Shown: positions 8,250 through 18,657 of the stretch, piece by piece
Numbering within the stretch: position 1 is the stretch's first letter
Layout: the number at the start of each line of letters is the position of its first letter
NCBI RefSeq assembly: GCF_902499115.1
Contig: NZ_CABVPN010000030.1
Coordinates: 1 to 64,000 of the forward strand
Length of the DNA stretch: 64,000 nt
Direction: 5' to 3'
Source: Burkholderia diffusa
GTDB taxonomy: Bacteria; Pseudomonadota; Gammaproteobacteria; Burkholderiales; Burkholderiaceae
Made by a program: the position numbers and the translations under genes
The notes under the pieces: generated by a model
Told to the model about the DNA's origin: nothing
What the model saw: only the letters and a program-made list of their open reading frames with translations
Database searches by the model: none

Positions 8250-9503
8250 ATGGCGTTCAGCAAGGTATTGGTGGGATGGATGGCGGCCTGTGCGCTGTCG
8301 GCCGCTCAGGCCGGTGCGCTGCCGAACGTCGGCGCGGCCACGGCAAGCGGCTCGCTCGCTCACGCCGAGCGCTTCGATTACGGCGATTCGGGCCTTCCGC
8401 AAGTCGCCGCGAACCTCAACGAACAAATCATCAGCATTCCGGCCGATGCCTCGGGTTCCGTGATGCTCGAGGCCACGCTGTTCAAGCCGAACGGCCCCGG
8501 CCCCTTCCCGCTCGTCGTCTTCAACCACGGCAAGAACACCGGTGACCTCCATCAGCAGCCGCGCAGCCGGCCGCTCGCGTTCGCGCGCGAATTCGTGCGC
8601 CGCGGCTATGCGGTGATCGCACCGAACCGCCAGGGCTTCGCCGGGTCGGGCGGCTCGTACCAGCAGGAAGGCTGCAACGTCGGCAAGAACGGGCTCACGC
8701 AGGCCGCCGACGTCGACGCGACGGTCCGCTACATGTCGCGTCAGTCGTACATCGATGCGTCGCGCATCGTCGTCGCGGGCACGTCGCACGGCGGCCTCGT
8801 GTCGGTCGCGTACGGCACCGAAGCGGCGCCCGGCGTGCGCGGCATCATCAACTTCTCCGGCGGGCTGCGCCAGGATCTTTGCGACGGCTGGCAGCGCAAT
8901 CTCGTCGATGCGTTCGACCAGTACGGCGCGCATACGGCCGTACGTTCGCTGTGGCTGTACGGCGACAACGATTCGGTGTGGACCCCCGCGCTCGTCGCTC
9001 AGATGCACGACGCGTACGTGTCGCACGGCACGCAGGCGCAGTTCATCGATTTCGGCCGCTACAAGGACGACGCGCACCGGCTGATCGTCGATCGCGACGG
9101 CGTGCCCGTGTGGTGGCCGGCCGTCAATGCGTTCCTCGCGGAACTGAACCTGCCGACCTCGGTGCGCTACGCGGTCGCCAACCCGCACGAACCGAAGGCG
9201 ACCGGCTATGCGTCGATCGATGCGATCGACGCGGTGCCGTTCCTCGACGAGGCCGGCCGCGAAGGCTATCGCCGCTTCCTGAGCCAGCATCCGAGCCGTG
9301 CCTTCGCGGTGTCCGCCGAAGGCGCGTGGTCGTGGGCCGAAGGCGGCGACGATCCGATGGCGCTCGCGCTCGACAACTGCTCGAAGCAGGGTGCGGGCGC
9401 ATGCCGGCTGTATGCGGTCAACGACCGCGTCGTGTGGAACGCGAACGCGACGCAGACGGCCGACGACGGCAACGCCAACTCGCGCGCACTCGCTTCGCGC
9501 TGA
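8250..9503 (+). CDS. Secreted dienelactone-hydrolase-family alpha/beta hydrolase
   Basis: Exported protein of 417 aa. A signal peptide with core VGWMAACALSAAQAGA covers about residues 1-22. The alpha/beta hydrolase domain follows: FNHGKN (oxyanion region), GYAVIAPNRQGF, the nucleophile elbow GTSHGG, an Asp in LYGDNDSVW and a His in DDAHRLIV. The last 110 residues after about 305 form an extra C-terminal part that begins as a repeat-like KATGYASIDAIDAVPFLDE and resembles the cell-surface tail of some DLH-like lipases/esterases. It is flanked by a promoter candidate and a long downstream gap, so it is probably monocistronic. Specific substrate unknown. Confidence 0.85.
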   Translation: MAFSKVLVGWMAACALSAAQAGALPNVGAATASGSLAHAERFDYGDSGLPQVAANLNEQIISIPADASGSVMLEATLFKPNGPGPFPLVVFNHGKNTGDLHQQPRSRPLAFAREFVRRGYAVIAPNRQGFAGSGGSYQQEGCNVGKNGLTQAADVDATVRYMSRQSYIDASRIVVAGTSHGGLVSVAYGTEAAPGVRGIINFSGGLRQDLCDGWQRNLVDAFDQYGAHTAVRSLWLYGDNDSVWTPALVAQMHDAYVSHGTQAQFIDFGRYKDDAHRLIVDRDGVPVWWPAVNAFLAELNLPTSVRYAVANPHEPKATGYASIDAIDAVPFLDEAGREGYRRFLSQHPSRAFAVSAEGAWSWAEGGDDPMALALDNCSKQGAGACRLYAVNDRVVWNANATQTADDGNANSRALASR

Positions 9504-10053
9504 CGCGCGAGCCGCGGCGCTCCGGGGCGGGCGCGGCCTGCGTCTGCCCTTCTCCCTTCTCCGTTTCGTGAACGCTCGCGCGGCCCGTGGCGGCGTTCGC
9601 ACGCCCGTTCCCACGCCCGTTCACGCGGCCGCATGAGCCGCCGAAGAGCGCCCCGCCCGCCAAGCCCTCCGGGGTCGCTTTCCGGTCTTTCCTGAACCGC
9701 GGCCGCGCCTGAGTCCGCACGCCATTCGCCTACGACCGCGCACATCGCATCGCGCTTCCGCCCCTTTTTATTCGTGCCCCGATTTTTCGCCCATCGGCAA
9801 CCGCCTGCGCCGCGATTTTTTTCTGTCGGGGGGTGTCACTCGAACGTCGTCATCTGCGGTCATTTCTGGGCATCTGGCGCGTACCGTCCCGAGCACCCCG
9901 TATCTGCGCCGAACTCCCGTCCAGCAAGGCTTTGCGGTGTTTGTAACCGGTAGTGCAACGTGCGGCGGAACACGCTAATCTCACCGCGTTTTCCGTCTGT
10001 CGCCGCGCGGCATCCCGTTCGATGCCCGCCGCCGTTTTACCCCCGGAGTTGCC
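9504..10053. other. 550-bp gap upstream of the biotin operon
   Basis: No gene was recognised. The first half is GC-rich and the second carries T-rich stretches (9768-9830) and presumably the bioA promoter. A TTGTAACC at 9941-9948 resembles the left half of a BirA site, but its partner half is missing, so I do not call an operator. Confidence 0.5.
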
Positions 10054-11396
10054 TTGAGTACGCCAGCCACCGACGACTGGGTCGCGCGCAGCCTGCGCGC
10101 GGTCTGGCATCCCTGCACCCAGATGAAGCACCACGAGCGCATGCCGCTCATTCCCGTCGCGCGCGGCGCGGGCCTGTGGCTGTACGATCGCGACGGGCGC
10201 CGCTACTTCGACGCGATCAGCTCGTGGTGGGTGAACCTGTTCGGCCATGCGAACCCGGACATCAACGCGGCGCTGAAGGACCAGCTCGACACGCTCGAGC
10301 ACGCGATGCTCGCCGGCTGCACGCACGAGCCGGCGATCGAGCTCGCCGAGCGGCTGCATGCGCTCACCGCGCGCACGCTCGGCCATGCGTTCTTCGCGTC
10401 GGACGGCGCGTCGGCGGTCGAGATCGCGCTGAAGATGAGCTTCCATGCGTGGCGCAACCGCGGCCGCGCGGACAAGCGCGAATTCGTGTGCGTTGCAAAC
10501 AGCTATCACGGCGAGACCATCGGCGCGCTCGGCGTGACCGACGTCGCGCTGTTCAAGGATGCGTACGACCCGTTGATCCGCCACGCGCACGTGGTCGCGT
10601 CGCCCGACGCACGCGGCGCGCTGCCGGGCGAGACGGCCGCCGACGTCGCGGGGCGCGCGCTCGACGACGTGCGGCGCCTGTTCACCGAACGCGCCGACCG
10701 GATCGCCGCGTTGATCGTCGAGCCGCTCGTGCAATGCGCGGCCGGCATGGCGATGCACGATCCGTCGTACGTGCGCGGGCTGCGCGCGCTGTGCGACGAA
10801 TTCGGCGTGCACCTGATCGCCGACGAGATCGCGGTCGGCTGCGGCCGCACCGGCACCTTCTTCGCATGCGAGCAGGCAGGCGTGTGGCCCGATTTCCTGT
10901 GCCTGTCGAAGGGCATCAGCGGCGGGTACCTGCCGCTGTCGCTCGTGCTGACGCGCGACGACGTGTTCGCGGCCTTCTACGACGACGACACGACGCGCGG
11001 CTTCCTGCATTCGCATTCGTACACCGGCAACCCGCTCGCGTGCCGCGCGGCGGTCGCGACGCTCGACCTGTTCGCGCGCGACGACGTGCTCGCGAGCAAC
11101 GCACGCAAGTCGGCCGCGATGCGCGCGGCGCTCGCTCCGCTCGACGCGCACCCGCAGGTGCGTCACCTGCGCGAGCGCGGCACGCTGTTCGCCTTCGACG
11201 TCGCGCTCGACGGCGACGCGGCACGCGGCTTCTCGCGGCGCTTCTTCGAACGCGCGCTGGAACGCGAGCTGCTGCTGCGCCCGATCGGCACGACCGTGTA
11301 CCTGATGCCGCCGTACGTGATGAGCGACGACGACATCGCGTGGCTCGCGCAACGCACGCGCGACACGCTCGACGTGACGCTCGCGGAGGTGGCGCG

Positions 11397-11400
<4 letters not shown>
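10054..11400 (+). CDS. bioA: Adenosylmethionine-8-amino-7-oxononanoate aminotransferase
   Basis: PLP-dependent class III aminotransferase of 448 aa that converts 7-keto-8-aminopelargonate (KAPA) to 7,8-diaminopelargonate using S-adenosylmethionine as amino donor. Hallmarks: WHPCTQMKHH near residue 19, the ISSWWVNLFGHANP segment, the PLP-contact stretch IADEIAVGCGRTGTFF, and the Schiff-base lysine in CLSKGISGGYLPLS. It uses a TTG start preceded by CCCCGGAG, nine bases upstream; no ATG fits the conserved N terminus. First gene of bioAFDB; its stop overlaps the bioF ATG (ATGA at 11397-11400). Confidence 0.96.
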
Positions 11401-12652
<1,252 letters not shown>

Positions 12653-12656
<4 letters not shown>

Positions 12657-13372
12657 CGGCCCCGCTTTCCCTCTTCGTCACCGGCACCGACACCGAGATC
12701 GGCAAGACCTTCGTGTCGGCCGCGATGCTGCACGGCTTCGCGCGGCACGGGCTGCGCGCGGCCGCGCTGAAGCCCGTCGCCGCCGGCGCGTACGAACGCG
12801 ACGGCGTCTGGCGCAACGAGGACGCCGACCAGCTCGACGCGGCCGCGAACGTCGTGCTGCCGCCCGAGCTGCGCACGCCGTTCCTGCTGAAGGCGCCGGC
12901 CGCACCGCACATCGTCGCCGCGCAGGAAGGCGTGACGCTCGACATCGACACGATCGTCGCGAGCCACCGCGAAGCGCTGACGCGCGCGGACGTCGTCGTC
13001 GTCGAAGGCGTCGGCGGCTTCCGCGTGCCGCTGAACGACACGCAGGACACGGCCGATCTCGCGGTTGCGCTCGCCCTGCCCGTCGTGCTGGTCGTCGGCG
13101 TGCGGCTCGGCTGCATCAGCCACGCGCTGCTGACGGCCGACGCGATTCGCCAGCGCGGTCTCACGCTCGCCGGCTGGGTGGCGAACCACGTCGACCCGGC
13201 CATGTCGTACGCCGACGAGAACGTCGCGACGATCCGCGACTGGCTCGCGCGCGAGCATCGCGCGCCGCTCCTCGGCCGCATCGCGCACCTGCGCCCGGCC
13301 GCCCCCGAATCCGCGGCGGCGATGCTCGACATCGCCACGCTCATCGACACGCTGCGCCACGCGCGGCACTGA
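12653..13372 (+). CDS. bioD: Dethiobiotin synthetase
   Basis: ATP-dependent carboxylase of 239 aa that closes the ureido ring of dethiobiotin from diaminopelargonate and CO2. The P-loop GTDTEIGKT is at residues 10-18 and the catalytic lysine follows in LKPVAAGAY. VVEGVGGFRVPL and the WVANHVDP segment complete the family pattern. GAGGAGG just ahead of ATG 12653 is a strong ribosome-binding site inside the end of bioF. The preceding carbonic anhydrase may help supply CO2/bicarbonate, but this is only inference. Confidence 0.96.
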
Positions 13373-13408
13373 TCTCCCGATCCCCGCATCCACGACAGGA
13401 AAACCACC

Positions 13409-14428
13409 ATGACCCAAGCCCAGACCGCCGCCGTGCAACCCGACGCGATCCCCGTGGCCGCCCCGGCATCGCAGCGCTGGCGCGTCGCCGACGTCGTCGC
13501 GCTGTTCGAGCTTCCGTTCAACGACCTGATGTTCCGCGCGCAGCAGGTGCATCGCGAGCACTTCGACGCGAACGCGGTGCAACTGTCGACGCTGCTGTCG
13601 ATCAAGACGGGCGGCTGCGAGGAGGATTGCGGCTATTGCTCGCAGTCGTCGCATCACGAAACGGGCCTGAAGGCCGAGAAGCTGATGGACGTCGACACGG
13701 TGCTCGAGGCCGCGCGCGCGGCGAAGGCGAACGGCGCGAGCCGCTTCTGCATGGGCGCCGCATGGCGCAACCCCAAGGAGCGCCACATGCCGGCGCTGAC
13801 CGAGATGGTGCGCGGCGTGAAGGAGCTGGGCCTCGAGACCTGCATGACGCTCGGCATGCTCGAGGACGAGCAGGCGCAGCAACTCGCCGACGCGGGCCTC
13901 GACTACTACAACCACAACCTCGACACGTCGCCGGAGTTCTACGGCCAGGTGATCTCGACGCGCACGTACCAGGACCGTCTCGACACGCTCGACCGCGTGC
14001 GCGATGCGGGCATCAACGTGTGCTGCGGCGGCATCATCGGGATGGGCGAATCGCGCCGCGAACGCGCGGGTCTGATTTCGCAGCTCGCGAACCTGAACCC
14101 GTATCCGGAGTCGGTGCCGATCAACAACCTCGTCGCGATCGAGGGCACGCCGCTTGAAGGCACCGCGCCGCTCGACCCGTTCGAATTCGTGCGCACGATC
14201 GCGGTTGCGCGCATCACGATGCCCAAGGCCGTCGTGCGCCTGTCGGCCGGCCGCGAGCAGCTCGACGACGCGATGCAGGCGATGTGCTTCCTCGCGGGCG
14301 CGAACTCGATGTTCTACGGCGACCAGCTGCTGACCACGAGCAATCCGCAGACGCAGCGCGACCGCGCGCTGTTCGAGCGCCTCGGCATCCGCGCAAGCCA
14401 GGCCGACGCGCTGGCGGAGAACGCGTAA
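13409..14428 (+). CDS. bioB: Biotin synthase
   Basis: Radical-SAM enzyme of 339 aa inserting sulfur into dethiobiotin. The 4Fe-4S/SAM cysteines are in CEEDCGYC; further cysteines in the GAAWR and ETCMTLG segments and the arginine in VRLSAGRE fit the 2Fe-2S cluster site. YNHNLDTSPEFY and the CCGGIIGMGE motif are diagnostic. ATG 13409 is preceded by ACAGGAAA. It closes the bioAFDB operon, 36 bp after bioD, and is followed by a classic terminator. The order A-F-D-B with translational overlaps is the common Burkholderia arrangement as I remember it. Confidence 0.97.
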   Translation: MTQAQTAAVQPDAIPVAAPASQRWRVADVVALFELPFNDLMFRAQQVHREHFDANAVQLSTLLSIKTGGCEEDCGYCSQSSHHETGLKAEKLMDVDTVLEAARAAKANGASRFCMGAAWRNPKERHMPALTEMVRGVKELGLETCMTLGMLEDEQAQQLADAGLDYYNHNLDTSPEFYGQVISTRTYQDRLDTLDRVRDAGINVCCGGIIGMGESRRERAGLISQLANLNPYPESVPINNLVAIEGTPLEGTAPLDPFEFVRTIAVARITMPKAVVRLSAGREQLDDAMQAMCFLAGANSMFYGDQLLTTSNPQTQRDRALFERLGIRASQADALAENA

Positions 14429-14460
14429 GCGACTGCGGCGCGTCTGGCTTGCAGACGAAA

Positions 14461-14487
14461 AAGCCGGGGCATGCCCCGGCTTTTTTT
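14461..14487 (+). terminator. Rho-independent terminator of bioAFDB
   Basis: AAGCCGGGGC and GCCCCGGCTT form a 10-bp stem followed by a run of seven T residues. It ends the bio transcript and, with the A-run on the other side, may also serve cutC from the minus strand. Confidence 0.9.
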
Positions 14488-14524
14488 CACCCGATCGTCA
14501 GCGCACGGCTTTCAGCACCGCCCG

Positions 14525-15250
14525 TCACACATGCGCCGCCGCGCCGTCGAGCGCCGCGCGCACGCGCTCGACGCGCTGTTCGTCGACGGGCGCCAGCACC
14601 TCGCCGCGCGGCCGCACGCCCGAGCCGAAATGCACCGCGCGCACGCCGGTGGCGCGAATGAAATCACCGACCGCGTCGATCGTGAGCCCCGAGCCGGCCA
14701 GCACCGTGCAGGTCGAACCCGCCGCCTGCCGCACCAGCCGCGTGATCGTCGCGACCGCATCCAGCACCGACGGATGGCCGCCCGAGGTCAACACCGACGT
14801 GACGGCCGGCACGCGCAGCAGCGCGTCGAACGCGGCGTTGAGGTCGCGCGACACGTCGAATGCACGATGAAACGTCAGGTCGCGTCCGTCCACGGCTGCC
14901 GCGACGCGCTCGAGCGCATCGAGATCGACGTCGCCGCGCGCATCGAGCGCGCCGAACACGACACCGTTCGCACCGGCCGCGACAGCCGCGCGCACATCGC
15001 GCTCGATCACGTGCAGGTCGTCGGTGTCGTAGACGAACGATCGGCTGTGCGGCCGCACGATCACGTTCACCGGAATCGCCACGGCAGCCACGACGGCCTC
15101 GATCAGGCCGATGCTCGGCGTCAGCCCGCCTTCGCTGATGGCGGTCACGAGTTCGAGGCGGTCGGCGCCCGCGCGGGCGGCGGCCTTCGCGTCGCCGACG
15201 GTGGTGGCGATCACTTCGAGGAGGACGGAGGAAGCGGCGGTTCGGCTCAT
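14525..15250 (-). CDS. cutC: CutC family protein (copper homeostasis)
   Basis: TIM-barrel protein of 241 aa. Family landmarks are LLEVIATTVGDAKAA at the N terminus, GADRLELVTAISEGGLTPS, the NVIVRPHSRSFVYD strand, the GVVFGALDARGDVD segment and LTSGGHPSVLD. CutC has long been linked to copper tolerance, but the mechanism is unsettled and some members have been proposed to be enzymes acting on small molecules, so the copper role is by family name only. It lies on the minus strand, 76 bp downstream of the EAL gene and in the same direction, so a shared transcript is possible. Confidence 0.9.
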   Translation of the reverse strand: MSRTAASSVLLEVIATTVGDAKAAARAGADRLELVTAISEGGLTPSIGLIEAVVAAVAIPVNVIVRPHSRSFVYDTDDLHVIERDVRAAVAAGANGVVFGALDARGDVDLDALERVAAAVDGRDLTFHRAFDVSRDLNAAFDALLRVPAVTSVLTSGGHPSVLDAVATITRLVRQAAGSTCTVLAGSGLTIDAVGDFIRATGVRAVHFGSGVRPRGEVLAPVDEQRVERVRAALDGAAAHV

Positions 15251-15326
15251 CGGCGGCTCGCGAATCGTCAGGACAATTCGCGCATCCTAGCCGAGCGGCG
15301 CGAACCGCGCCAGCGCGACGCCGTGG

Positions 15327-16613
15327 CTATGCGCCGTCCGCTTCCTCGTCGATCCAGTCGATATCGCCGCACAGCACGTGCTGCGCATCGCCGATGCGCA
15401 CGGCCACCGACAGCGTCACGCATGGCTGCGCCTCGTTGATCGACAGGTACGGGCGCGTGACCTGCACGCGCCCGGGCTCGGCGATCGCCGTGCGGAAATA
15501 CGGCCTGCGCAGCCAGTTCGCACCCTGCGCGTCGGACAACGGCGAGAAACGCGCCTCGGCGAGCGCGCGGTCCGCGCGCAGCACGACGTTGCGGCCCGCC
15601 TGGCGGCCCCGCGCGTCGAGCAGGAAGCAGCGCGCGGCGGCGTCGAGGGCGAGGAAGTTCCAGCACACCTCGTCGAGCGGCTCGCCGGCCGCCACCCGCT
15701 CGGCCGCACGCTCGAACGCGCGCAGGTACGGCGCGAGCCGCTGCGTATCGCGCCGCTCGCGCGCTTCGGTTTGTTGCCGAAAGCGCTCGGTCAGCTCGCC
15801 GATGCAGCCGGTCGCCGTCGCGCTGTCGGGCAGCCCGGGCGCCGGGCGGCCGAAGTAATAGCCCTGCACGAAATCCGCCTCGCACGACAGCGCGATCTGC
15901 GCGTCGTGCTCGGTCTCGATCCCCTCGACGAGCACGAGCTTGCCGGCCTCGTGCAGCAGCGTGACGAGCCCGTGCAGGATCGCGGTGAGCCCCGTGCGGT
16001 GCGCCGCGTGCGACAGCATGATCCGGTCGAGTTTCACGATGTCGGGGTTCAACTGCCAGATCCGCTCGAGGTTCGAGTGGCCGGCGCCGAAATCGTCGAG
16101 CGCGATCAGGAAGCCCTGCGCGCGGAATTCGCGCACGGCTTCGGCGAGCCGCTCGATGTCCTCCGCGCGCTGTTCGAGCACTTCGAGCACGACGCGGCGC
16201 GGCGGCATGCCGACCCGCTTCAGGTTCGCGAGCAGCGCGGCCGCCTGGAACGGGTCGGTGAGCACGCCGGGATGCACGTTGAGGAACAGCCATTCGCGCT
16301 CGGCGCCGAGCAGCGCGAAGTTCTCGAGATGCAGCGCCTGCGCGAGCCGGTCGAGCTGCAGCAGTTCGCCCTGGCGCGCGGCCTCGCCGAACACGTCGAG
16401 CGGCGACACCGCCCGGTCGAGCGCGTCATGGGCGCGCAATAGCGCCTCGTAGCCCACCGCACGCTGGTGCGACAGGCTGAAGATCGGCTGGAACACGGTG
16501 GTGAGCGTCAGGTCGCGATGCTGCGTCGCGAGGCGTTCGAGGCCGGAGCTCATCTCCCGCTCGAAACGATACGGCGAAGCGGTGGCCGGACGCTCCTGTT
16601 GCACGATCGTCAT
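15327..16613 (-). CDS. EAL-domain cyclic-di-GMP phosphodiesterase with C-terminal sensor-like domain
   Basis: Cytosolic 428-aa protein. The EAL domain spans about residues 25-260 and keeps the catalytic set: EAL in GYEALLR, the Asn in FLNVHPG, the Glu in VLEVLEQ, the Asp pair in DDFGAGHSNL, Lys-Asp in VKLDR and the Glu in VEGIET. It therefore looks active against c-di-GMP. The last 160 residues form a separate domain with CFLLDARGRQ and RPYFRTAI, resembling the PAS/Cache-like C-terminal module of YkuI-type EAL proteins. Start 16613 has GGAGGG eight bases upstream; the frame is open to 16718 but without a site. A stand-alone phosphodiesterase lowering c-di-GMP, probably controlled by its own C-terminal domain. 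Confidence 0.88.
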   Translation of the reverse strand: MTIVQQERPATASPYRFEREMSSGLERLATQHRDLTLTTVFQPIFSLSHQRAVGYEALLRAHDALDRAVSPLDVFGEAARQGELLQLDRLAQALHLENFALLGAEREWLFLNVHPGVLTDPFQAAALLANLKRVGMPPRRVVLEVLEQRAEDIERLAEAVREFRAQGFLIALDDFGAGHSNLERIWQLNPDIVKLDRIMLSHAAHRTGLTAILHGLVTLLHEAGKLVLVEGIETEHDAQIALSCEADFVQGYYFGRPAPGLPDSATATGCIGELTERFRQQTEARERRDTQRLAPYLRAFERAAERVAAGEPLDEVCWNFLALDAAARCFLLDARGRQAGRNVVLRADRALAEARFSPLSDAQGANWLRRPYFRTAIAEPGRVQVTRPYLSINEAQPCVTLSVAVRIGDAQHVLCGDIDWIDEEADGA

Positions 16614-16904
16614 GGCGCCCTCCTGGTGTTGCAGCCGAACGCGGCGAGTGCTTGAAACGGCGCGCGCAATGTCATGGTGGAATCCTCGGTTGTCCGGCCA
16701 GTGCCGGACGGTACGCAAGCATCAAGCAAGCTCCGTGCAAGGCCTTGAACCACGCGCCACGCCTACGTGCGGCGCCGCCGCACCAGCGTGGCGCAGGCCG
16801 GATGCACCGTTTGCGTGCACCCGCACCGGCGCGCTCGAACGCACCCGTCATGCCGTCACGCTAAACTCCGTACGGTCGTTTCATTCTCCACACTTGCCGT
16901 ATCG

Positions 16905-18572
16905 ATGGAAATCGTCTTCACAGTCCTGATCCTGCTGCTGACCGTCGCGCTGTCCGGCGCGGTCACGCGCATCCTGCCGCTGCAATTGCCGCTACCGCTG
17001 ATGCAGATCGCGTTCGGCGCGATGCTCGCGTGGCCGAAGCTGAACCTGCACGTCACGTTCGATCCCGAAATCTTCATGCTGCTGTTCATTCCGCCGCTGC
17101 TGTTCGCGGACGGCTGGCGGATTCCGAAACGCGAGCTGTACCTGCAGCGCCGCGCGATCCTGATGCTCGCGTTCGGGCTCGTGTTCATGACGGTACTCGC
17201 AGTCGGGTACTTCACGCACTGGCTGATACCCGAGTTGCCGCTGCCGATCGCGTTCGCGCTCGCGGCCGTGCTGTCGCCCACCGACGCGGTCGCGCTGTCA
17301 GGCATCGCCGGCAAGGGGCGGATTCCGCCGCAGCTGATGCACATCCTCGAAGGCGAGGCGCTGATGAACGACGCGTCGGGCCTGGTCGCGCTGAAGTTCG
17401 CGGTCGCGGCTGCGCTCACCGGCGTGTTCTCGCTGCGCGATGCGTCGATCTCGTTCGTGATCGTCGCCGCCGGCGGGCTCGCGACGGGCGCGGTCGTGTC
17501 GTGGGTGTTCAGCGCGCTGTCGACGCGCTTCCTGAACGCCGAGCAGGAAGGCGACCCGGCCCCCGGCATCGTGATGACGCTGCTCGTGCCGTTCGCCGCC
17601 TATCTGTTCGCCGAGCACCTCGAGCTGTCGGGCGTGCTCGCGGCCGTGTCGGCCGGGATGATGATGAACTACACGAGCTTCTCCCGCAAAAGCACGGTCG
17701 CGTCGCGCGTGCGGGCCGAAAGCACGTGGGCGATGATCGAGTTCGTGTTCAACGGCATGGTGTTCATCATGCTCGGGCTGCAGCTGCCGCACATCATCGG
17801 CCGCGCGCTCGTCGACGCGCATCACACGAGCGACGCGCTCGTCGGCCGGATGATCTTCAACGTATGCGCGATGATGCTCGCGCTGTACGCGATCCGCTTC
17901 CTGTGGGTCTGGCTGCTGCGCTGGATCGCGAGCCGCCGCGCCGCGCGCCACGGCCTCGCGGGCACGATGGCCGGCGTGCGCACGATCGCGGTGATGACGG
18001 TCGGTGGCGTGCGCGGCGCGGTCACGCTCGCGGGCGTGCTGTCGATCCCCGTCGCGCTCGCCGACGGCGCGCCGCTGCCCGGGCGCGACACTGCGATCTT
18101 CGTCGCGTCGGCCGTGATCCTCGGTTCGCTGGTCGTGGCGGTGATCGGCCTGCCGTTGCTGCTGCGCGGCGTGCGCTCGACGCGCAACCCGCTCGCCGAC
18201 GAGGAGCGCACCGCGCGCGCGGCCGCCGCGCAGGCCGCGATTCGCGCGATCGACTCGTCGCACGACGCAATCTCGGCCGATCTCGACGAATCGGGCGCCG
18301 CGCGCTGCGCGGACATCTCCGCGCGCGTGATGGACCAGTATCGCCGCCGCCTCGCCGCGCTCGCGGAGGACGGCCCGACGCCGCGCGCGGAAGCCAAGCA
18401 GACCGAAACGATGGAACTGCAGATGCGGATCGCGGCGGTGCGCGCGGAACGTTCGGTGTTGTACCGGCTGCGCAGCGAAAGCAAGATTTCCGACGAGACG
18501 CTGACGAAGCTCATCCGCGAGATCGATCTGTCGGAAACGGCGCTGTCGACGCGCAAGAAAGGCATTCTCTGA
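16905..18572 (+). CDS. CPA1-family Na+/H+ antiporter
   Basis: Inner-membrane exchanger of 555 aa. About twelve hydrophobic segments cover residues 1-410; typical NHE/CPA1 landmarks are LLFADGWRI, VLSPTDAVALSG, the ion-site EALMNDASGLVAL, and the late GGVRGAVTLAG. A hydrophilic cytosolic tail of about 140 residues rich in Arg/Glu follows, predicted helical, probably regulatory. I start at ATG 16905 (MEIVFTV), which places the first membrane helix at the N terminus; the upstream frame encodes unlikely Arg/His-rich sequence. Monocistronic, with a shared bidirectional terminator behind it. It should contribute to pH and Na+ homeostasis. Confidence 0.9.
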   Translation: MEIVFTVLILLLTVALSGAVTRILPLQLPLPLMQIAFGAMLAWPKLNLHVTFDPEIFMLLFIPPLLFADGWRIPKRELYLQRRAILMLAFGLVFMTVLAVGYFTHWLIPELPLPIAFALAAVLSPTDAVALSGIAGKGRIPPQLMHILEGEALMNDASGLVALKFAVAAALTGVFSLRDASISFVIVAAGGLATGAVVSWVFSALSTRFLNAEQEGDPAPGIVMTLLVPFAAYLFAEHLELSGVLAAVSAGMMMNYTSFSRKSTVASRVRAESTWAMIEFVFNGMVFIMLGLQLPHIIGRALVDAHHTSDALVGRMIFNVCAMMLALYAIRFLWVWLLRWIASRRAARHGLAGTMAGVRTIAVMTVGGVRGAVTLAGVLSIPVALADGAPLPGRDTAIFVASAVILGSLVVAVIGLPLLLRGVRSTRNPLADEERTARAAAAQAAIRAIDSSHDAISADLDESGAARCADISARVMDQYRRRLAALAEDGPTPRAEAKQTETMELQMRIAAVRAERSVLYRLRSESKISDETLTKLIREIDLSETALSTRKKGIL

Positions 18573-18605
18573 CGGGCTGGTCGATGCGCGTAAGCAATCG
18601 CCCAT

Positions 18606-18636
18606 AAAAAACGGCGACGCCGAAGCGTCGCCGTTT
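18606..18636. terminator. Bidirectional terminator between antiporter and oxidoreductase
   Basis: The stem CGGCGACGC / GCGTCGCCG is flanked by six A residues on the left and four T residues on the right. It can stop both convergent genes. Confidence 0.85.
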
Positions 18637-18657
18637 TCCCATCCGCCCGTGTTCGCG

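Noticed and set aside
9941..9970. BirA operator upstream of bioA
   Set aside because: Only one TTGTAACC half-site is present; no partner at the expected 14-16 bp.
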